A stretch of 59,896 nt of DNA from JAZUCL01 sp045639125 (GTDB lineage: Bacteria; Bacillota; Clostridia; Oscillospirales; QAMX01), in contig JAZUCL010000018.1 in NCBI GenBank assembly GCA_045639125.1, positions 1 to 59,896 on the forward strand, in the 5' to 3' direction. A model generated the notes under the pieces. It had not been told where the DNA came from and ran no database searches. It was given only the letters and a program-made list of their open reading frames with translations. Position numbers and translations under genes: made by a program. Of this stretch, positions 32,932 through 41,434 are shown piece after piece. Numbering within the stretch: position 1 is the stretch's first letter; each line of letters starts with the position of its first letter.

Positions 32932-35900
32932 TTACTCATACTTTGTCCAATCGGGAACTTCCCTGAGAGAAGTCCATTTTTCAAAATTATGATCCTTCAT
33001 ATAGTAATTATGACTGTTTGTTGCCTCTTGAACTGCAAGATAATACCAAGCCGATTTGTCGCTATTATCAGGCCATTTTATCATATCAGCAAGCAAATCA
33101 TCTGCTGTTTCAGGAATACGATTAAGTACCCTGTTAATCATCGTCATTGCCTCTGCACGAGTGATAAATTGGTCTGGCTTGAATGTTCCGTCATCATAAC
33201 CCTTTATCCAACCATGTGCTGCTGCTTCGTGAATTTCTGCTTCTGCCCAATGACCATCAATATCTGTAAAGTTATCAATGATCGTATATTCAGAATCATC
33301 AAATCTTGCACAAATTGCCGCAAATTCAGCACGAGTAATAAACTCTGTAGGAGCAAAAACATCTACCGTTCTTCCTTCTACAATACCCAACTTTGTCATA
33401 GTTGAAATTGCCGTATTATACCATGCATTTTCATCTACGTCCTTATAGTTGTTCCAAGTTGTGAGGTTATTCTCTCTTAATTCAGCAGGCTTTAACAATC
33501 TAAAGAAGATTGTAGTAACTTCAGCACGGCTTATGTTGGCATTTGGTCTGACTGTTCCGTCAGCAAAACCAACAATATATGCAAAGTGATCCTCTGCGTT
33601 GAGTTGAGAAGGTGTTTCATATCCACTGTTTATGTCTTCATTAATCTTTATCCATGAAGCATATACAGTGATATTCTTGTTCATCACAACGCTACTTACA
33701 TCTTCGATAAGAGTTCTGTCAATGTGCCAACCATCGAAAATGTAACCTTCTCTTACAGGAACTTTTACAAGGTCAACAATTGTACCGGCAGCATATATTT
33801 CACTGTCTATCTTGTTTCCGCCGTTTGTTTCGTAGGTGAGAGTGTATATTGTTATGTCACTGCCACCGCTGCCAGGCGTTCTTTCAAACGAATAAGTGTA
33901 GGTAACTGTATCTGTGCCGGTAACCGTAGAAGGTAAAGTTACGTCCCATGTTCCGTTACCATAGCCATAGTTTGCTTTCATTCCTGTAGGAACATAACCC
34001 GTTATATCTGCTTGACCCGTCTTACTATAGTTTCCGTTTTCGTCAAGAAGATTCACAACATTTACAATGTCTGCAGTTGTATTGTCTGCCCATGTTCCGT
34101 TTACAACCTTAAAGATGACTTTTTTCTGGAATACGTCTGCAACATCGTCACCATCATCAGGATCTATGGTACCAATTTTATCTTCTTCCCATTGCGCAGT
34201 GTAAACGTGAACTATTTCACCTGTGCCATTGGTCTTTTCCCAACCCATGAACACGTAACCGTCTCTTGTTGGCGTTCCAAGGTCAATATTTGCTTTAAGT
34301 TCAATTGTTTGCACTGTTGTATGACTTTGTCCGTTATAGTTCCATACACCACCATTTGGATCAACCTGTATCTTCTCGTTTTCAGCATATTCTTCAGACT
34401 GAGGAGTCGGTTCAGGCTCATCTTCATTATATTCATCATACAAAACATCAGGAGTCTTATAGAAAACGAATGTATAAACAACAGGTTCTGTTCCGCTTAC
34501 CGTTGCCGGAGGAGTTTCTCTCCATTCACCTGGGGTATCGTGGTCAGGTGCTGCTACTGCTTTAGATACATTTGGAATAATGTTTGATATGTCAGATGTA
34601 CCTGTTTTGCTGTGAACTCCACCTTCAAGGAGATCGACTACCTTGACAATATCCGTATTTGATACTCCGTCCCAAGTTCCATTTATAATTCTAAATGTAA
34701 TCTTCTTCTGGTAAATATCAGGAATATTGTCTCCTTCATCAGGATCCTGTCCGCCACCAATAACATCTACATCATAGTAAAGTTTAAGTGTAACAATATC
34801 AGCAGGAGTTTTTATTTCCACAAGAGTTGCTGACTTTGTAGGATTCGATATTACCTCGTCTACACAATAGTTTTCATAATCGCCACCCGTTTTTGCTACT
34901 GCTGTTACCTTTTCGCCTATTTTATCTATTTTTGTTTCAGTATCGTTCGGTGTGGTTGGATATTCGCCGTTTGTGTTTACTCTGTAATGCTCAACAATGT
35001 ACTTTACCAAAACTGGTGTTATTACTGATGGGTCAGTCTCAATTCTTTCATACTGTGCTACAAGGGTAATAGATGTAACATTTTCTGCCCCTGCAAGTTC
35101 ACCGTAGGACTTAGTATTATCGACAACTACATCGCCCTTTTTCCAGCCTGTAAATTTGAATTGGTCTTTAACCGGATCGCTAATAGGTGTGCCCTGTCTG
35201 TCACAAAGAAGGTTTGCATCTGTATAATCTACAATTTTAGGTGAAATCGTCATATTTCCACCAATGTTGCCGCCTGCAAGATCGTAGTTTACAAGATACG
35301 GAGCCTTTTGGTTTGTAAATACAATTTGTGTTTCTGTGCCATTGATATTATTTATTGTGCCGTTAGAATAAACTGCATATCTTGCATCATCGTAAATCCA
35401 TGTGGAATTACCACTGTCATGAACCTCGTAAACATATATCGGATCTCCGCTATTAAAACGAGCATACTCCAATCCGGTAAGAGACACTTCTATCGGAGAG
35501 CCTTGTTTCTCTATATCGTTAGCACCAAGTATTATTGTACTTTCACCAATTACTCGTTCATGGAATACCGCTCTGAATGTAAAGGCTACTTCTGCTCCGT
35601 TTGCTTCTGGTTCCCCGACTGAATTCAAAAGTTTCTTTGTAAGTGTTCCGGTCGTTGGAATGATAAAGGTTTGATCGGGATTCTTTTCCCAGAAAGCGTG
35701 ATATACAACATCTTTTGCCGGCATTGCAATTTCAGAAAGGTTGACAACTCCTGCGAATTCTGAATTCTTATATGTTTCAAACCAGCCTTTTAATGTGTAC
35801 CCGAGTTTCGAGTTTGTATCTACTGCCGGCATCGGTAGTGCTGAGCCAAATTCTACATCAGAATAGGTTTCCTGTTCTAAATTAAGTTCTACAAATGTGC

Positions 35901-38670
35901 CATTATCCTGCTGCTGATAATACTTATATGTAACGTCATATTTTCTCTTAACCGATGTTACAATTACACTGTGGTCTGATTGTTTTGAAAGATGAACATC
36001 GCCACTTAAAATTCCATCACCATCTATTGTAAGATTAAATAATGTCGTGTTGGAAAGCATCATCGACGCATCATATTCATATCCGTCAACCCAAACAGAA
36101 CTTATCGAATAACCTTCATTAGCCTTAAAGAAAACCTCCAGTATTTCAGTATCATGGTGAGAATACCTTGTTCCGTCCATAATGATACTTCCATCGTCGT
36201 GGGCTGTTGTAAGGGTATAAACGATAGGTCTTGTATACACCTCAATTGCATGTCCCGACTGTACATTTGTAACCTGGAATATATATGAGCCGTCCGCCTC
36301 AAATGACACATTGTTGACCCCATTTTCCAAATCATACAAAGGTGTTCTTATGTCAAGCGGAGAATCATGACTTGAAGATGTAACGTGTATAATTTCAGAG
36401 ATTTCATAACCTGGATTAGCCTTGAAAACCATCTTTGCTGTATCAATACCGGCAGTAACCTCTTCACGATATGTATTTCCTATATGAATACCAGGAACAA
36501 TACTGCCTTCTACTGCAGGTTCAACTGTGAGAGTACCACCCTCATCTATTATACCACCAACAATATGAACGTTTTCGTTAACCATCTCAACATCCAAGTA
36601 AGAAGATTTAACTAAATTGATTTGGTAATCATTTTTATTTTGAAGGACGCAATCAAGCCTAAACATTGCCTCAGCGATGTTTTCTCCACTATTGATAGTG
36701 AGAGTTTTTTCTGCATTAGCAATATTGGCAAGAGTCCAGTTATCAAAATTGGTTACGTCAATGCTTTGTCCGGGATTAACTGAAAGCATTGCAATCACGG
36801 TATCGTCGTTTGTATCATTGGACAAGTTAGTATCGACAAGATAATACGCCATTGATACGCCTTCATTTCTAAAGCCATTAGGTCTTGAGAATGAAGGAAT
36901 CATATTCGCAAGGACTGCATTAAGAGTTGTAGCATTATAACTTAAGGTGTAACTTGTTTCTGTACCGATATGTTGCCACATTTCATCGTTAAGAAGGTTG
37001 TACCTCAAAGAAACGTTTTCATACTTATTTTCAGCAGTTATTACAGGCGTTGTTGACTCTGCATTCTGATAAATACCTGCACCATTGTTAGTGGGAAGAT
37101 ATCCTCCAAAAGTATCAGCATTTTCGTCTTCAACTATTGGTATGTAGATAACAAGTTTTCTGCCGTAATCTGTACCTCCCTGGCTATCCTTCGGACTTTC
37201 TGTTACACAGTGATATCCAAAGTTAAAGCCTGTTACATTGATAGTTTTGCCTTCCTTTATTTCTACTGTTGCTGTAGTGAAAGGTTTTTCTTCCAAAGCC
37301 CAACCGTTTGCCATTTTGTCAACGGTATAAACTGAAATTTGTTCACGGTTATATTCATATCCGTTTGACACCGGCAGACGGAATCCTTCTGAAATAGTAT
37401 CTGTAACAACAGATTTTTCGTCCAAAGTTGAATTTGATGTGATTGAGAATGCAATATCATGGAATACATTTGTTACCGCACTACCCTGTGTATGTGCAGA
37501 ATAATATGAGTCGGCAAACTTTGTACCAAGCGTGTTATAGTCAGTTGCATTTGGATAGTTGCTGGATAGTGCCTGAAGGAAGTTCACTGAATTTGAAGAA
37601 GGTGTTCCGAGATACATCGAGAAAATGTGTGTATTACTATCCTTCATTGCTTTTGCAGCAGAAATAGCGTTGTTTGCAACAGTTACATTAAAGTCTGTTT
37701 GTGTTGTCGGCACGCCGTCTGTGATAACAACTACTATTTTCTTACGATTTGCATACGTGCCTGCAGACTGACTGTCAAATATTTGTTTTGCCATTTGCAT
37801 ACCAAGATCGGTTCTCGTTGCGCCTTCTCCGTCAAGTTGAGTTATTGCCTCTGCTATTACACCACCGGTTGTAATATTGGCATATGTACAATTTACAAAT
37901 GCATCTGCATAGTTGTTATTTGTAAGTGAACCGTAAGAAATTCCAGGGGTTGTTGCAGGAACATTGTTTGTAACTGTTACACGTTCATAGATAGCGGTGC
38001 TTTGGATGTTAACCTTATCACCAACAGTAAAAGATCCATTTGTATACCAACCGGCATCACCATACACAGGAGTAAACCAATTATAATCTATCACTGGATT
38101 TTCATAATAATCAATAGAACTATATTCGTTTCCCGACTGAATATAATAGGTCTTAGATGTATCCAGAGTTGTTATGTCAGTTATCCTACTATAGTTAACA
38201 CTTGTTATAGTCTGGGTATTATAAACTGTAAGAATTTCCGTGTTATCGCCATAACCCGACTCACTTGCAAATCCTACAATTGCCAAACGGTAAGAATCAT
38301 CGTTTAATGTGTTAAAACTTGCCACTTCTGAGACGAATGAATTAACAGCATTTTTCATAATATTAAGTTTTGTTGTACCGTTTATAGATTCGTCCATAGA
38401 GCCGGACTGGTCAAGCACCAATACAATATCTGCCGGCATGGTAGATTGCGTTGTGCTTGTAGCACCGGTAGCGTAAGCCTCAAGTTTGATTTTTGCCGGT
38501 TGACCTAATGCCGCCGGCAAAAACTCCTTGGTAAATACAACAGGATCCGTTGCTCCAAAGGTTTCTATAGGAGCAAAATCTGTTGCCATAGAGGTTGTGA
38601 TTGAGGCAGGAAGCAAAGTCACAAACATTGCAATTGCCATAAAAATTGCCATAATTCTTCTTTTTTTCAT
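32932..38670 (-). CDS. Giant VWA/InlB-repeat/SLH surface protein
   Basis: The protein is 1912 residues. It has a Sec signal peptide (MKKRRIMAIFMAIAMFVTLL, then PASITTSMA), a von Willebrand A domain with MIDAS motif DQSGS (residues 87-91) and a large insertion, then a long stalk. The stalk includes several Listeria-Bacteroides/InlB B-type repeats (GYTLKGW, FKFTGWK, GYVFMGWE, GYIFDGWH) and two homologous modules beginning KKITFRIINGTW and KKVIFKVVNGTW. Three C-terminal SLH domains follow (about 1693-1850; NISRAEVTTIFFRLL, FITRAEFAAICARF and FITRAEAMTMINRVL). SLH domains bind pyruvylated wall polysaccharide, and a CsaB enzyme is encoded nearby. It is probably an adhesin. A -10 TATAAT lies about 68 nt upstream. 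The preceding 435 nt (38671-39106) show no gene or recognised riboswitch. Confidence 0.93.
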   Translation of the reverse strand: MKKRRIMAIFMAIAMFVTLLPASITTSMATDFAPIETFGATDPVVFTKEFLPAALGQPAKIKLEAYATGATSTTQSTMPADIVLVLDQSGSMDESINGTTKLNIMKNAVNSFVSEVASFNTLNDDSYRLAIVGFASESGYGDNTEILTVYNTQTITSVNYSRITDITTLDTSKTYYIQSGNEYSSIDYYENPVIDYNWFTPVYGDAGWYTNGSFTVGDKVNIQSTAIYERVTVTNNVPATTPGISYGSLTNNNYADAFVNCTYANITTGGVIAEAITQLDGEGATRTDLGMQMAKQIFDSQSAGTYANRKKIVVVITDGVPTTQTDFNVTVANNAISAAKAMKDSNTHIFSMYLGTPSSNSVNFLQALSSNYPNATDYNTLGTKFADSYYSAHTQGSAVTNVFHDIAFSITSNSTLDEKSVVTDTISEGFRLPVSNGYEYNREQISVYTVDKMANGWALEEKPFTTATVEIKEGKTINVTGFNFGYHCVTESPKDSQGGTDYGRKLVIYIPIVEDENADTFGGYLPTNNGAGIYQNAESTTPVITAENKYENVSLRYNLLNDEMWQHIGTETSYTLSYNATTLNAVLANMIPSFSRPNGFRNEGVSMAYYLVDTNLSNDTNDDTVIAMLSVNPGQSIDVTNFDNWTLANIANAEKTLTINSGENIAEAMFRLDCVLQNKNDYQINLVKSSYLDVEMVNENVHIVGGIIDEGGTLTVEPAVEGSIVPGIHIGNTYREEVTAGIDTAKMVFKANPGYEISEIIHVTSSSHDSPLDIRTPLYDLENGVNNVSFEADGSYIFQVTNVQSGHAIEVYTRPIVYTLTTAHDDGSIIMDGTRYSHHDTEILEVFFKANEGYSISSVWVDGYEYDASMMLSNTTLFNLTIDGDGILSGDVHLSKQSDHSVIVTSVKRKYDVTYKYYQQQDNGTFVELNLEQETYSDVEFGSALPMPAVDTNSKLGYTLKGWFETYKNSEFAGVVNLSEIAMPAKDVVYHAFWEKNPDQTFIIPTTGTLTKKLLNSVGEPEANGAEVAFTFRAVFHERVIGESTIILGANDIEKQGSPIEVSLTGLEYARFNSGDPIYVYEVHDSGNSTWIYDDARYAVYSNGTINNINGTETQIVFTNQKAPYLVNYDLAGGNIGGNMTISPKIVDYTDANLLCDRQGTPISDPVKDQFKFTGWKKGDVVVDNTKSYGELAGAENVTSITLVAQYERIETDPSVITPVLVKYIVEHYRVNTNGEYPTTPNDTETKIDKIGEKVTAVAKTGGDYENYCVDEVISNPTKSATLVEIKTPADIVTLKLYYDVDVIGGGQDPDEGDNIPDIYQKKITFRIINGTWDGVSNTDIVKVVDLLEGGVHSKTGTSDISNIIPNVSKAVAAPDHDTPGEWRETPPATVSGTEPVVYTFVFYKTPDVLYDEYNEDEPEPTPQSEEYAENEKIQVDPNGGVWNYNGQSHTTVQTIELKANIDLGTPTRDGYVFMGWEKTNGTGEIVHVYTAQWEEDKIGTIDPDDGDDVADVFQKKVIFKVVNGTWADNTTADIVNVVNLLDENGNYSKTGQADITGYVPTGMKANYGYGNGTWDVTLPSTVTGTDTVTYTYSFERTPGSGGSDITIYTLTYETNGGNKIDSEIYAAGTIVDLVKVPVREGYIFDGWHIDRTLIEDVSSVVMNKNITVYASWIKINEDINSGYETPSQLNAEDHFAYIVGFADGTVRPNANISRAEVTTIFFRLLKPAELRENNLTTWNNYKDVDENAWYNTAISTMTKLGIVEGRTVDVFAPTEFITRAEFAAICARFDDSEYTIIDNFTDIDGHWAEAEIHEAAAHGWIKGYDDGTFKPDQFITRAEAMTMINRVLNRIPETADDLLADMIKWPDNSDKSAWYYLAVQEATNSHNYYMKDHNFEKWTSLREVPDWTKYE

Positions 38671-39106
38671 AAAATCATTCCTTTCAACTTTTATAATTAT
38701 TACTATAAAAAAGTGATTTAAGTTATGTAATATACAACATAAAATTATACCGCGTTTGCAAAATTATTTGATTTTATTCATTTAACTATTCTGTGAACTG
38801 CCCCAACTTGTGCCAACAGCATAAAAAACAAGATTTTCACTACGCAAATACCACGTATCTGTACCTCAAAAAAACGTATTAAACCCGGCTTCTCGATTAA
38901 CGATAATGCAGGCTAAAGGCACACTTATTATGTATGTTAAATTTTAACATAGATGTAATTAAAATGTCAACAGAATACAATAATTTTTAGTCGTAGACTC
39001 TTCACAGTAAGTATTATTTATGGTTGATCCTTTAACTCTATAAACACAACTTTTTCTTAAAAATCTTAAAGAAAAACAATCAAAAATACATATTATACAT
39101 CATATA

Positions 39107-39222
39107 AAAATAGGACTTACCGTAACTTCGGTAAGTCCTATTATCTTTCATACTATTTGCCGTTCATAATTTCGGAATAATATCCATAATCTTATCGTGA
39201 CAGCCACCACAGCCTGTCGAGC
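39107..39222. repeat. 116-bp direct repeat, left copy (partial bfd-like 3' end plus terminator)
   Basis: Identical to 40436-40552 except for one missing A (TTCGGAATAA against TTCGGAAATAA). It contains the terminator hairpin and the last 22 or so codons of the Bfd-like gene, frameshifted by the deletion and then cut off after GTCGAGC. It is therefore a dead gene fragment. With the right copy it flanks an AT-rich two-gene segment. Confidence 0.95.
39109..39142. terminator. Terminator hairpin inside the left repeat copy
   Basis: Stem AATAGGACTTACCG/CGGTAAGTCCTATT with a 6-nt loop, identical to the hairpin at 40438-40471. Confidence 0.8.
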
Positions 39223-39345
39223 CTCGGCATTTTTATCAAGTTGATATTATCAGTTTAATATTGAGATTGTAAGAAAAACTCCCCTGTCCCCAAACTGTTA
39301 AAGAGATTTATTTGTATAGTTAAAAATACTGCTCAATGGCAGTCT

Positions 39346-39594
39346 TTAATCATTATCAACATCTACTAATTTACTTACTGGAACACCTAAAACCTTGCTT
39401 ATCTTAAACAGAGATTTCAAGGAAGGAACATAGGGAGCAGAAGGACCTTCTAACTGTGAAATAAAGTTCAGGGACATACCACTACTTTCACTTAACTGTT
39501 CTTGTGTCATATTTGCTAGTCTTCTATAATAACCAACTTTCAACCCAACTTTTATTATAAACATTTGATATTCTTTTTCATTATAATAGTTCAT
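39346..39594 (-). CDS. XRE-family regulator in the repeat-flanked segment
   Basis: The protein is 82 residues with one helix-turn-helix (VGYYRRLANMTQEQLSESSGMSLNFISQLEG) and a short tail (KISKVLGVPVSKLVDVDND). Arginine codons are AGA rather than the CGT favoured by flanking genes, and the region is very AT-rich, both hinting at recent arrival. It is divergent from the SLOG-like gene. A mobile-element or toxin-antitoxin style repressor role is possible but not shown. Confidence 0.82.
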   Translation of the reverse strand: MNYYNEKEYQMFIIKVGLKVGYYRRLANMTQEQLSESSGMSLNFISQLEGPSAPYVPSLKSLFKISKVLGVPVSKLVDVDND

Positions 39595-39728
39595 AAATTA
39601 CACCTTTTTCAATAAATACTCTCTGTATGTAATTATAAACTATTTACAAATAAGATATTATTATGTATAATAAAATAAAACTTCTGTGTCAAGGAAGTTT
39701 TTTAATAAATATTATTTTAGGAGTAATT

Positions 39729-40205
39729 ATGCAAGAGATTAAAAGGTGTTGTTTTTGCGGACACAGTGATATCACTTATGATACAGAAACAAGAGATAAA
39801 ATAAAAGCAATAGCAGAAGATTTGATTTTAAACCATAAAGTAAAAGAATTTTGGGTTGGGCACTATGGCACATTTGATGGTTGTTGTTCTTCTGTTATAA
39901 GAGAACTGCAAAAGACTTATGCAGATATAAAATTAGAATTGGTTATACCATACATGACCAAAGGTATCAATGAGTATAGGGAATTATACTATAAAGATTA
40001 TGATAATATTCTTATAGCAGATATACCCTTAAATACTCCCCAAAAGTTTCAAATTATAAAAGGAAATGAATACGTTGTAGACAACTGTGATTTTGTCATC
40101 TGCTACATTGAAAGATACTATGGGGGAGCATACAGAACCTTCACTTATGCAAGAAGAAGAAAAAGAGAAATTTTTAATTTATCTCCAAAAGCAATAACAG
40201 ATTAA
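39729..40205 (+). CDS. SLOG-like (DUF1273/YspA-type) protein
   Basis: The protein is 158 residues, start ATG with AGGAG 7 nt upstream; an upstream in-frame ATG at 39663 lacks a site. The opening KRCCFCGHSDI, the WVGHYGTFDG loop and the CDFVICYIERYYGGAYRTFTYARRR end fit the SLOG superfamily of nucleotide-binding Rossmann-like proteins (usual start CC.TGHR). These are linked to sensing or producing nucleotide-derived signals in conflict systems and to phage functions. AGA arginine codons dominate, unlike neighbours. It lies between the two 116-bp repeats with a divergent XRE gene. The 276-bp gap after it (40206-40481) holds the right repeat and nothing else I recognise. Confidence 0.72.
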   Translation: MQEIKRCCFCGHSDITYDTETRDKIKAIAEDLILNHKVKEFWVGHYGTFDGCCSSVIRELQKTYADIKLELVIPYMTKGINEYRELYYKDYDNILIADIPLNTPQKFQIIKGNEYVVDNCDFVICYIERYYGGAYRTFTYARRRKREIFNLSPKAITD

Positions 40206-40435
40206 TCATTAATTGTTTAAAAGTCAGTGGCTTTTTATAATTTGACAGGAACAGTTTTGGGACGGGCAGTTTTTGTGCATTTAATTACATGTTTGAATTA
40301 TTTATTGACTTTCATAATTCTTAAAGGCTTTCAAAAGATAAACTGCCAGTTTTGGCAAAAATCTTAAAAATTAAGCGTCACAAACTTCAAATTTTGCCAT
40401 TATGGTTTATACGGTTCACAAGATAAAAAGTGCAC

Positions 40436-40552
40436 AAAATAGGACTTACCGTAACTTCGGTAAGTCCTATTATCTTTCATACTATTTGCCGTTCATAATT
40501 TCGGAAATAATATCCATAATCTTATCGTGACAGCCACCACAGCCTGTCGAGC
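40436..40552. repeat. 117-bp direct repeat, right copy
   Basis: The intact counterpart of 39107-39222. It spans the terminator and the 3' end of the functional Bfd-like gene, so this is the original copy. Confidence 0.95.
40438..40471 (-). terminator. Terminator of the rubrerythrin-bfd operon
   Basis: Stem AATAGGACTTACCG/CGGTAAGTCCTATT, followed on the minus strand by TTTTG. Confidence 0.85.
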
Positions 40553-40688
40553 AGGAGGTCATAAGTTGTACCTGTGCAAATTCACTCTCAACATCTGAAA
40601 ATAAGGTATGCTGTTTAAGTGCATTCTCAATCGCTCCAAATGTTACGTTTTTGCACTTGCAAATCACTTGGTTTGTTTCATACTTCAT
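40482..40688 (-). CDS. Bfd-like [2Fe-2S]-binding protein
   Basis: The protein is 68 residues. Four conserved cysteines (CKC near residue 10, then CSTGCGGC near residues 46-53) match the BFD-like [2Fe-2S] domain. In this family small proteins pass electrons, for example to ferritin-like proteins or nitrite reductase. It follows the rubrerythrin-type gene by 5 nt, so electron transfer to that peroxidase is a reasonable inference. The distal third of the gene is duplicated at 39107-39222. Confidence 0.85.
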   Translation of the reverse strand: MKYETNQVICKCKNVTFGAIENALKQHTLFSDVESEFAQVQLMTSCSTGCGGCHDKIMDIISEIMNGK

Positions 40689-40693
40689 GGCAA

Positions 40694-41281
40694 TTACCCA
40701 AAATATCTCTTTAAGAGACCCTCTAAACCACGACCGTGTCTTGCCTCGTCACGAGCCATCTCATGCACGGTATCATGGATTGCGTCAAGACCATTCTTCT
40801 TAGCACAAAGAGCAAGGTCAAACTTACCCTGAGTAGCACCGTACTCACAATCAACACGCCAAGCCAAATTGGACTTTGTGCAAGCCTTCATGTTGGACTC
40901 AAGATCCTCACCAAGAAGTTCTGCAAACTTAGCAGCATGCTCTGCCTCCTCGTATGCTGCCTTCTCCCAGTACAGGCCAATCTCAGGATAGCCTTCACGA
41001 TGTGCAATACGTGCCATGCAAAGATACATACCAACTTCTGCACACTCACCGTTAAAGTTTGCCATCAACTGCTCAAAGATATATGCCTTATCTTCAGCAG
41101 AAATGTCAGGGTTATTCTTTACTGTCTTTGCATAAACGCCATACTCATGCTCTGCAGCAAGTTTCATCTCGCCCTCGGCAACGGTGAACTTTGAACCGGG
41201 AGCCTTACATGTGGGGCAAAACTCAGGAGCAGCATCACCTGTGTGAACATAACCACATACCGGACACACAAACTTTTTCAT
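40694..41281 (-). CDS. Reverse-type rubrerythrin / NADH peroxidase component
   Basis: The protein is 195 residues. The N-terminal rubredoxin-like iron site (CPVCGYVHTGDAAPEFCPTCKAP) precedes the ferritin-like di-iron domain, the order seen in reverse rubrerythrins of clostridia. Di-iron ligands are visible in MANFNGECAEVG, WEKAAYEEAEHAAKF and MARDEARHGRGL (ExxH). Such enzymes reduce H2O2 and oxygen with electrons from NADH through rubredoxin. I use the ATG at 41281 with GGAGGAA upstream, not the slightly longer start. A rubredoxin is encoded at 31713-31847. Confidence 0.93.
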   Translation of the reverse strand: MKKFVCPVCGYVHTGDAAPEFCPTCKAPGSKFTVAEGEMKLAAEHEYGVYAKTVKNNPDISAEDKAYIFEQLMANFNGECAEVGMYLCMARIAHREGYPEIGLYWEKAAYEEAEHAAKFAELLGEDLESNMKACTKSNLAWRVDCEYGATQGKFDLALCAKKNGLDAIHDTVHEMARDEARHGRGLEGLLKRYFG

Positions 41282-41434
41282 AATTATTTCCTCCATACAT
41301 TAACTTTAATTCTGATTTATTTTTCTCTTATCAGTAATCACTACTGTTTACAGTTATAAGTATACTCGATTCTAAAAGAAAACGCAATGCAATTATTCTA
41401 CAAAATTTTATGTTGTTTGCAGTCGTAAAATGTG

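Noticed and set aside
38671..39106. Possible riboswitch (cyclic-di-GMP type) in the leader of the SLH surface protein
   Set aside because: Such riboswitches often precede surface-protein genes, and a few fragments looked GC-structured, but none of the conserved GEMM core sequence is present on either strand.
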